From: Xanthomonas sp. Leaf148
GTDB lineage: Bacteria; Pseudomonadota; Gammaproteobacteria; Xanthomonadales; Xanthomonadaceae
Length of the DNA: 64,000 nucleotides
Direction of reading: 5' to 3'
NCBI RefSeq assembly: GCF_001423585.1
Contig: NZ_LMOP01000008.1
Coordinates: 918,982-982,981, forward strand
Notes under the pieces: model-generated
The model's input: the letters and a program-made list of their open reading frames with translations, nothing else
Told to the model about the DNA's origin: nothing
Databases searched by the model: none
Translations under genes and position numbers: made by a program
Shown: positions 56,556 to 64,000 of the stretch, in pieces
Layout of the letters: each line of letters opens with the position of its first letter
Numbering within the stretch: the first letter of the stretch is position 1

Positions 56556-56855
56556 ATGGCCCGCATTACCGTAGAAGATTGCCTGGAAGTCGTGAACAAC
56601 CGTTTCGAGCTGGTCATGATGGCCTCCAAGCGCGCCCGTCAGCTCGCCAACGGCGTGCAGCCGTTGATCGAAAACGCAGACGCCAGCGACAAGCCCACCG
56701 TGATGGCGCTGCGCGAGATCGCTGCCCGCCGGATCGACAATGCCCTGATCGATGAAGTCGAGAAGGCCGAACGCGAGCGTGCCGAGCGCGAAGCGCTGGA
56801 ATGGGCAGCCGCCGAAGTGGTCGCCGACGAAGACATGTCGAAGAACGACGACTGA
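56556..56855 (+). CDS. rpoZ: RNA polymerase omega subunit
   Basis: The 99-residue product assists folding of beta-prime. It begins [13 protein letters not shown], and has [15 protein letters not shown] and [12 protein letters not shown] as in the family. A GGGAG site is five bases before the ATG. A strong terminator follows, so transcription does not continue into spoT as it does in E. coli. Confidence 0.96.
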   Translation: MARITVEDCLEVVNNRFELVMMASKRARQLANGVQPLIENADASDKPTVMALREIAARRIDNALIDEVEKAERERAEREALEWAAAEVVADEDMSKNDD

Positions 56856-56895
56856 TCGTCACCCGCCACTGCGGTGGCCGACGATGACGATGTCC

Positions 56896-56928
56896 AAACA
56901 GCCCGCTTCGTGCGGGCTGTTTGCGTTT
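56896..56928 (+). terminator. Intrinsic terminator after rpoZ
   Basis: An 11-bp stem (AAACAGCCCGC, loop TTCGT, GCGGGCTGTTT) is followed by GCGTTTTG. It begins about 40 bases after the rpoZ stop. Confidence 0.85.
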
Positions 56929-57260
56929 TGAGGCCTGTGGTGTGAGCAACAGGATGCTTGCGCTTCGGTGAAACGTGTGCGGCCGTCACGCGCTGCATCG
57001 CCGTGTGGCGCGCATGCCCTCCGGTTCCCGCGCGTCGCAGGCGCTGCCCGACGGCTGCTCGCCGCAGTGCGTCGGCAGTTTTCATCGACGTCGATGCGCC
57101 GCATAGACTCGCCGATCGCGCGGCGCGCGCTTCAGGAGTTGTCTGCCAACACCTGCGCTATCTCGTGTCGCGGGCGACGGTGCAGCCCCCGGCCGGCGCG
57201 CTGGTGGGCATGTCTGCACCAACTGCCGCCAGGCCGCTGGTGGATCGCGCGTCGCAGGAA
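56929..57260. other. Gene-free segment between rpoZ and the FGGY kinase
   Basis: About 330 bases with no recognised gene, RNA or repeat. It is the junction between the housekeeping block and the sugar island. Confidence 0.4.
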
Positions 57261-58922
57261 TTAGTTGTCGTCCGCCGGCAGCTGCGCCATCTCATCACGC
57301 AGGCTCCGGTCCAGCGCCTGCATGGCCTGGTAGCCACGTCGCTTTGCGGCATGCAGGCGCGCGATGGGCACCGGCGTCGCGGTGGTGCTCGCGCCCAGGC
57401 CGCTCATGGCGGACATCGCTGCCGGCAGATCGGCAAAGCCGCCGCTGGCCACCGCGGCCAGCATCGCGCTGCCCAGCAGCACCGGTTCGGCGGTGGCGGC
57501 AACCTGCACCGGCACGCCGCAGGCATCGGCCATCAATTGGCGGACCAGGCGGCTGTGGCTGGCGCCGCCACTCATGATCACGCTGTCGAACCTCACCCCC
57601 TGCGCGCGCAGCGCATCGATGATGTCGGCCAGCCCGTAGCCCAGACCGCAGACACCGGCCACGTACAGCGCTTCCAGACCTTGCAGATCGTGGTCGATGG
57701 TCAGCCCGGCGATCATGGCGCGAGCGTTGGGGTCGGCATCGGGCGAGCGGTTGCCCAGATAGTCCGGCAGCACATGCAGCCCGCGCGCCAGTACGGCGGC
57801 CTGCGACGCGCTGCCGACGCGCGCCAGCACGCGTTCTTCCAGCCACTGCAGCACATCCTGGCCTGCCGCGGTCGCCTGTGCGTTGGCGTCGGCATACCCC
57901 GGATGCGAGCGCACCAGGGTGTCGATTGCCACGCCCGCCGCAGATTGGCCGCCCTCGTTGAGCCATAGCCCCGGGACCAGTGCGGAGCCGTAAGGCCCCC
58001 AGACGCCCGGCGTGAAGCAGGGCGTCTGGGTGCTGGCCAGCACGCAGGCCGAGGTGCCGAAGATATAGGCCAACCGCGCGGTGAGCGGCATCGGCTGGCC
58101 ATCTGCGGACGGGCTGGCGAGCGTGCCGATGGCACCGGCATGCGCGTCGATCAACGCCGCGCCTACCGCGATGCCGGCACGCAAGCCCAATTCGTCGGCA
58201 GCCTGCGCCGAAAGCCCCTGGCCCAGCGCGGTGCCGGGCGGCACCACCTCGCTGCCGATCCGCGCCGCCGCATCGTCCAGCAGGTCGGCCAGGCCGATAC
58301 GTTCGAAATAACGCCGGCTCCAGCCGCCTTCGTGCTGCACGTAGGTCCACTTGCAGGTCACCGTGCAGAGCGAGCGTGCGGTGCTACCGGTGGCGCGCCA
58401 GCTCAGCCAGTCGGCCAGGTCGAAGAAATGCGCCGCGCGTGCGTAGCTGTCGGGCAGGTGCTGCTTGAGCCATAGCAGCTTGGGGGTCTGCATTTCCGGC
58501 GAGATCTGCCCGCCGACATAGCGCAGCACCGGCTCGTCGGTGGCGTTGATGTGCGCGGCCTGGGCGATGGCGCGGTGGTCCATCCACACGATCACATCGC
58601 GGTCGGCCTGGCCGCTGGGGCTGATGCACACCGGCCCGCCGTCGGCGGCCACCGCCACCAGCGAGCAGGTGGCATCGAAGCCGATGCCCGCCACCCGCGC
58701 GACGTCCACGCCGGTGTGTGCCAGCACGGCGCGGATCGCCTGCACGCAGGCCTGCCAGATGTCTGCGGAAGATTGCTCGACCATCTCGCCGGGCAGGTAC
58801 CAGGTCTGGATGGCATGGCGCGCGGTGCCGAGCAACTGGCCGCGCGCGTCGAACAACCCGGCGCGGGCGCTGCCGGTACCCACGTCCACGCCGATATAGA
58901 TCGCCTCGTTGGTCGGTTGCAT
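57261..58922 (-). CDS. FGGY-family pentulose/polyol kinase
   Basis: The 553-residue sugar kinase resembles D-ribulokinases. It has the ATP-binding IGVDVGTGSARAGLFD at the start, GIGFDATCSLVAV, VWMDHRA, IDAHAGAIGTL and a late GGASHSRLVRQLMAD. It is last in the minus-strand run, behind the SDR gene by three bases. Together they would oxidise a polyol to a ketose and phosphorylate it. The exact sugar is not shown. Confidence 0.9.
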   Translation of the reverse strand: MQPTNEAIYIGVDVGTGSARAGLFDARGQLLGTARHAIQTWYLPGEMVEQSSADIWQACVQAIRAVLAHTGVDVARVAGIGFDATCSLVAVAADGGPVCISPSGQADRDVIVWMDHRAIAQAAHINATDEPVLRYVGGQISPEMQTPKLLWLKQHLPDSYARAAHFFDLADWLSWRATGSTARSLCTVTCKWTYVQHEGGWSRRYFERIGLADLLDDAAARIGSEVVPPGTALGQGLSAQAADELGLRAGIAVGAALIDAHAGAIGTLASPSADGQPMPLTARLAYIFGTSACVLASTQTPCFTPGVWGPYGSALVPGLWLNEGGQSAAGVAIDTLVRSHPGYADANAQATAAGQDVLQWLEERVLARVGSASQAAVLARGLHVLPDYLGNRSPDADPNARAMIAGLTIDHDLQGLEALYVAGVCGLGYGLADIIDALRAQGVRFDSVIMSGGASHSRLVRQLMADACGVPVQVAATAEPVLLGSAMLAAVASGGFADLPAAMSAMSGLGASTTATPVPIARLHAAKRRGYQAMQALDRSLRDEMAQLPADDN

Positions 58923-58925
58923 GGC

Positions 58926-59699
58926 TTACCAGCAGGTATAGCCGCCGTCGGCCAGCACGATACTGCCGGTCATCAGGCTGGCGGCAGGGGAGGCCAGAAA
59001 CAGCGCCACCGAGGCGATTTCTTCCACTTCGCCCAGCCGTCCCATCGGCGTGCCGCCGATCCAGGCGTCGTACATCGCCGGGTCTTCCTTGACGAAAGCA
59101 TTGAGTGGCGTGGCGATATAGGTCGGCGCGACGGCATTGACGCGCACGCCGCGTGCGCCCCATTCGGCAGCCAGCGATTTGGTCAGGTGATGCACCGCTG
59201 CCTTGGAGGCGTTGTAGTAGGCCTGCGCCTGCGGTTTGTTGACGATGAAGCCTGACATCGAGCCAACGTTGACGATCACGCCATCGCCGCTTTGCAGCAT
59301 GTGCTTGCCGAACGCACGGCAGCACCAGAACGTGCCATTGAGGTTGACGTCGATGACGTTGAGCCAGTGCTCGTCGGTGACCGTTTCGGCCGGGGTCTGG
59401 CTACGGGCGATGCCGGCGTTGTTGACCAGGATGTCGACCTTGCCGAACCGGGCGTTCAATGTATCGGCAACGCTGGTGACGCGTGCCGAATCGGTCACGT
59501 CCATCTGCACGAACTCTGCATCCAGGCCCTTGCTGCGCAGGGTGGCCAGGCCTTGCTCGGCCACAGCGCCATCGTGATCGGCAATGACCACCTTGGCGCC
59601 GGCTTCGGCCAGCGCTTCGCAAATCGCCAGGCCGATCGCGCGGCCGCCGCCGGTGACGACCGCCACGCGGCCATCGAGTTTGAACTTGTCCAGATACAT
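58926..59699 (-). CDS. SDR-family polyol dehydrogenase (putative)
   Basis: The 257-residue SDR has VTGGGRAIGLAI, NNAGIARS and the catalytic YNASK with upstream serine in GSMSG. It resembles D-arabinitol or xylitol dehydrogenases, but the substrate is inferred from the adjacent transporter and kinase. The start at 59699 was preferred to 59705 because AGGAGA lies eight bases upstream. It follows the ABC ATPase. Confidence 0.88.
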   Translation of the reverse strand: MYLDKFKLDGRVAVVTGGGRAIGLAICEALAEAGAKVVIADHDGAVAEQGLATLRSKGLDAEFVQMDVTDSARVTSVADTLNARFGKVDILVNNAGIARSQTPAETVTDEHWLNVIDVNLNGTFWCCRAFGKHMLQSGDGVIVNVGSMSGFIVNKPQAQAYYNASKAAVHHLTKSLAAEWGARGVRVNAVAPTYIATPLNAFVKEDPAMYDAWIGGTPMGRLGEVEEIASVALFLASPAASLMTGSIVLADGGYTCW

Positions 59700-59789
59700 C
59701 GGCATGTCTCCTGCTGGTGTTGATCGTGGGGGAGGAACGAAAACGGGGGAGGAACGAGGGGGGAGGGAGGTTTGGGAGGGAGCGCGCGC

Positions 59790-60809
<1,020 letters not shown>

Positions 60810-60834
60810 GAACCACCTATCAAAGTTGAGTGAT

Positions 60835-61665
60835 CTACTTCACTGCGCCGAAGGTGAGCCCGCGCACGAGCTGCTTCTGGCAGAACCAGCCCAGCACCAG
60901 GATCGGCGCGATGGCCATCGTCGAGGCGGCCGACAACTTGGCCCAGAACAGGCCTTCCGGGCTCGAATACGACGCAATGAACGCGGTCAACGGTGCGGCC
61001 TTGGACGAGGACAGATTCAACGACCAGAACGCCTCGTTCCAGGCCAGGATCACGTTGAGCAGCAGCGAAGACGCAATGCCGGGAACCGCCATCGGCGCCA
61101 GGATGTAGAGGATCTCCTTGCCGATGGTGGCGCCGTCCATGCGCGCCGCTTCCAGGATGTCCTTGGGGATGTCCTTGAAGTAGTTGAACAGCATCCAGAC
61201 CATGATCGGCAGGTTGCTCAGGCACAGCACGATGATCAGGCCCAGCTGGGTATCCAGCAGCCCGGAGTCGCGGTACAGCAGATAGATCGGCACCAGCACG
61301 CCCACCGGCGGCAGCATCTTGGTGGATAGCATCCACAGCAGAATCCCGCGTGTGCGCTTGGTGGGCGAGAACGCCATCGACCACGCGGCAGGGATGGCGA
61401 TGACCAGCGCGATCAGGGTTGACCCCAGCGATACCGCCACCGAATTCCAGGCATGCGCGAAGTAGTCGCTGCGTCCCTGCACGGCGACGTAGTTTTCCAG
61501 CGTCCAATGGAAGAACACGAAGCTGGGCGGGCTGGAAAATGCATCGACCTCGGTCTTGAAGCTGGTCAGCAGCATCCACAGGATCGGGAAGAAGATCACG
61601 CCGCCGACCACCCATGCGGCAACCGTGGTGACGAGGATCTGCAGCGTTGAGGTACGACGTGCCAT
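60835..61665 (-). CDS. CUT1 ABC permease, MalG-like
   Basis: The 276-residue inner-membrane protein has an N-terminal helix, several transmembrane segments and the EAA loop ([16 protein letters not shown]) that contacts the ATPase. It ends [14 protein letters not shown], typical of MalG-like permeases. One base separates its start from the stop of the MalF-like partner. Confidence 0.95.
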   Translation of the reverse strand: MARRTSTLQILVTTVAAWVVGGVIFFPILWMLLTSFKTEVDAFSSPPSFVFFHWTLENYVAVQGRSDYFAHAWNSVAVSLGSTLIALVIAIPAAWSMAFSPTKRTRGILLWMLSTKMLPPVGVLVPIYLLYRDSGLLDTQLGLIIVLCLSNLPIMVWMLFNYFKDIPKDILEAARMDGATIGKEILYILAPMAVPGIASSLLLNVILAWNEAFWSLNLSSSKAAPLTAFIASYSSPEGLFWAKLSAASTMAIAPILVLGWFCQKQLVRGLTFGAVK

Positions 61666-61666
61666 C

Positions 61667-62536
61667 TCAGGTCTCCAGGTTCTTGCCGACGATGCGCACC
61701 AGGAAGATGGCCGCGATATTGGCCAGCACCACGGCGATCAATCCGCCTGCCGATGCGGCGCCCACGTCGTACTGCAGCAGTGCCTGCGAATAGATCAGGT
61801 ACGCCAGATTGGTGGTTTGCAGGCCGGGCCCGCCGCCGGTGGTGACGTAGATCTCCACGAACACGGTGAGCAGGAAGATGGTTTCGATCAGCACCACGAT
61901 AGTCAGCGGGCGCGCCAGATGCGGCAGGGTCAGATGGAAGAAGCGGTCGAACGCACCGGCGCCATCCATCAGCGCGGCTTCCTGTTGTTCTTCATCCAGC
62001 GACTGCAGCGCAGTCAGCAGGATCAGCACCGCAAACGGCAACCATTGCCAGGCCACGATGACGATGATGGAGAACATCGGGTACTGGGTGAACCAGTCGA
62101 TCGGGGTCAGGCCAACGCTTTGCCATAGCCATGCCAGCAACCCGGACACCGGATGCATCAGCAGGTTCTTCCAGATCAGCGCGCTCACCGTCGGCATCAC
62201 GAAGAACGGTGCGATCAGCATCAAGCGCACGATGCGGCGCCCCACGAACACCTGGTCCAGCAGCAGCGCGATCAACACACCGAAGACGGCCGTGATCGCC
62301 AGTACCGAGCCGACCAGCAACAAGGTATTGCCCAGCGAAGAGAGAAACGCCGGGTTGCTCAGGAAGTAGCGGTAATTGCCCAGTCCGACAAAGGTCTGTT
62401 CCGGGTTGAGCAGGTTGTAGTTCAACGTGGAAAACCACACCGTCATCGCCAGCGGCACGATCATCCAGGCCAGCAACAGCACGATCGACGGGGCGATCAG
62501 GAACCGTGCGAGTTTTTGCGTTTGATGGGTGGCCAT
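61667..62536 (-). CDS. CUT1 ABC permease, MalF-like
   Basis: The 289-residue inner-membrane protein has about six transmembrane segments and an EAA loop (EAALMDGAGAFDRFFH). It is the partner of the MalG-like permease. The start at 62536 is preferred over a longer frame, as MATHQTQKLARFLIAP looks like a genuine N-terminus. Confidence 0.94.
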   Translation of the reverse strand: MATHQTQKLARFLIAPSIVLLLAWMIVPLAMTVWFSTLNYNLLNPEQTFVGLGNYRYFLSNPAFLSSLGNTLLLVGSVLAITAVFGVLIALLLDQVFVGRRIVRLMLIAPFFVMPTVSALIWKNLLMHPVSGLLAWLWQSVGLTPIDWFTQYPMFSIIVIVAWQWLPFAVLILLTALQSLDEEQQEAALMDGAGAFDRFFHLTLPHLARPLTIVVLIETIFLLTVFVEIYVTTGGGPGLQTTNLAYLIYSQALLQYDVGAASAGGLIAVVLANIAAIFLVRIVGKNLET

Positions 62537-62638
62537 CGGCAAGGTCCAGGGTGGGGGCAGGCAGCGCGCCTGCAATGCATGGCAGCGGCCGGATGCGTCG
62601 ACGCAGGGATAGGCGTCGAACGCACGGCCGGGTGGTCG

Positions 62639-63934
62639 TCAGAAATTCAGGCTGACCTGCAGGCCGACAATGGTGGCGTTGTCGCCATCCAGTCCACCCG
62701 GATGACGGATGTACTGCACGCTGGGCATGACTTCGATCCCGCGGCTGACGGCGATGTTGTAATTGAGCTCGATGGGGTATTCGTAGCGCTGCACGCCAAT
62801 GGCCGCCGCGCCCGCGGGCAAGCGCTGGTTGTAGCGGGTTTGCGCCGTACGCAAACGATCGCTGAGCGCATTGCGGCCGACGGCCACGCCGATGCGGTCG
62901 TTCGGTCGCGCAGCGGAAAGTCCTTTCCAGAACCCGCCGATCGCCAGCACCTGGCCCACGGTGCTGACCTCGTCGTCGGCGTCGATGACGCTTGCGAACA
63001 GCCGCAAGCCACCCCCGGCGCCATTGCTGGTGACCTGTTGTTCGAAGTTGGCGTAGAACGCGCGATCGGTGTCCTGCAGCGCGGCCGGATCGGTGCCGAG
63101 GCTGGTCGGCACGCCCGAGCGGGTGTAGACGCGCAGTTGATCGTTGCTGTTGCGGGTCGCACCGATGCGGTAGTCGCCATCGATCCCATTGCCGTAGTCG
63201 GGCTTGTACTCCACTTCGGCTACCAGCAGGGTGCCATGGTCGTCGCCGGAGGTGCCAAGCTTCAAGCCTTGGTCGGTGGATCGGTTTTGCGGGTTGGCAT
63301 CGTAGCCGCCTACGCGGAAAAACCAGCGTTTGTCCGGGCTGAAAGTGACCACGCCGCCCCAGGCGCTGAGCGGGTCGCCATACCAGTTGTTGCTGATGTA
63401 GTTGGACGAGCCGCCGCTGCAGAAGGTCAGGTGCTGGTAGTTGCAGTTGAGCGCGAAGAAATCGGCGCTGGGATACAGGCGGCCGGCTTTCAGCGTCAGC
63501 TTGTCGTCGAACAGGCGCTGGGTCAGCGAGAACTGGGTCAGGCGCGTTACATCGCCGCGTCCGAAGATCTGCTGCGACTGCAATAGCGTGGGGATGCCGG
63601 CGGTGTTGTTGATCAACTCGCCGTTGCGATTGGTGATCTCCAGTTTGAAATCGGCGCCGGACCAGCCCCATAGCCGTTCCAGATCGAAGTACCCGCCCAG
63701 GAAGAACTGGTCGGCATAGGCGGTGCGCTCGCGGAGCCCGCCGGAGGTGTTGTGGGCGGTCTGGCTGAAGTGCGCCAGTTTGAACTGGATACCGTCATCG
63801 GCCAGCTTGCTGCGTAGGCCGCCCCAGTCGCCGCCGATGTGTTTGTCCGGATCGAATGCCTGGGCGCTGGCCTGTGTGCAGGCCAGGCCGGCGAGCAACA
63901 TCGTCAGCGCAGGTGTGGTGTGCCTGATCTTCAT
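62639..63934 (-). CDS. OprB-family carbohydrate porin
   Basis: The 431-residue outer-membrane protein has a signal peptide (ending ASAQA), the OprB pattern HIGGDWGGLRSKLADDGIQF and a beta-barrel ending VGLQVSLNF with terminal Phe. OprB porins admit sugars and polyols. It is the first gene of the sugar island visible here; the substrate-binding protein of the ABC importer should lie beyond position 64000. Confidence 0.93.
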   Translation of the reverse strand: MKIRHTTPALTMLLAGLACTQASAQAFDPDKHIGGDWGGLRSKLADDGIQFKLAHFSQTAHNTSGGLRERTAYADQFFLGGYFDLERLWGWSGADFKLEITNRNGELINNTAGIPTLLQSQQIFGRGDVTRLTQFSLTQRLFDDKLTLKAGRLYPSADFFALNCNYQHLTFCSGGSSNYISNNWYGDPLSAWGGVVTFSPDKRWFFRVGGYDANPQNRSTDQGLKLGTSGDDHGTLLVAEVEYKPDYGNGIDGDYRIGATRNSNDQLRVYTRSGVPTSLGTDPAALQDTDRAFYANFEQQVTSNGAGGGLRLFASVIDADDEVSTVGQVLAIGGFWKGLSAARPNDRIGVAVGRNALSDRLRTAQTRYNQRLPAGAAAIGVQRYEYPIELNYNIAVSRGIEVMPSVQYIRHPGGLDGDNATIVGLQVSLNF

Positions 63935-64000
63935 CGATTGCCTCGTGGGAAGGTGCGGCGCCGTAACGCCGGAGCATGGCTGTGGCCAGGGGCGGGCCGG

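Overview
The window is a stretch of a high-GC gammaproteobacterial chromosome that almost certainly belongs to Xanthomonas. The evidence is the density of TonB-dependent receptors (one of them Oar-like), a pyrophosphate-type phosphofructokinase next to a proton-pumping pyrophosphatase, a protein carrying the XVIPCD secretion domain of the Xanthomonas antibacterial type IV secretion system, and many intergenic palindromic repeats. I recognise no tRNA, rRNA, CRISPR array, prophage or intact insertion sequence. The species cannot be named from the sequence alone.

Layout. 0.1-10 kb: hppA, three small secreted proteins, pfp, adk, a candidate minus-strand small RNA with its own terminator, mpl, a LON-domain protein and a bestrophin. 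10-20 kb: a DedA/PAP2/LssY fusion, a RIO-like kinase, an SDR, two DUF3829 lipoprotein paralogues, a K+ channel, argD and a HAD phosphatase. 20.6-30.5 kb: the most interesting locus. It holds a TonB receptor, a Tat-exported flavin amine oxidase, a cytochrome c, a RidA-family protein with a Sec signal, a Tat-exported PLP aminotransferase and an azurin, followed by a convergent MalT-like LuxR regulator. Every enzyme in the run carries an export signal, so it looks like a complete extracytoplasmic pathway for amine or amino acid oxidation. 31-38.5 kb: hemL, an Oar-like receptor, a 1.5-kb gene-free block with a 121-bp tandem array, thiE and rubredoxin. 38.6-45 kb: a small secreted protein, SirB1-like and DUF192 proteins, rpiA, an EVE protein, the 5-formyl-THF cyclo-ligase, 6S RNA, zapA and a ZapB-like coiled coil. 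45-49 kb: two proline peptidases (pepP, pepQ) facing each other around an orphan XVIPCD protein that is itself bracketed by two inverted copies of a 140-bp repeat. 48.7-57 kb: PilZ and DUF1631 proteins, hemW, rdgB, a VOC protein, rph, yicC, gmk and rpoZ. 57-64 kb: a sugar or polyol island on the minus strand made of an OprB porin, two CUT1 permeases, a MalK-type ATPase, an SDR and an FGGY kinase. Its binding protein is not in the window.

Intergenic DNA is unusually rich in repeats: a MITE-like family of about 140 bp (five full copies and one remnant), a second palindromic family of about 150-180 bp (three copies), arrays of a GGGAATC-type heptamer at four sites, and three local tandem duplications (121, 99 and 126 bp).

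Start codons were chosen by ribosome binding site, signal peptide or family length, and are often downstream of the longest open frame. All functional names come from recognising motifs by eye. No database search was run.
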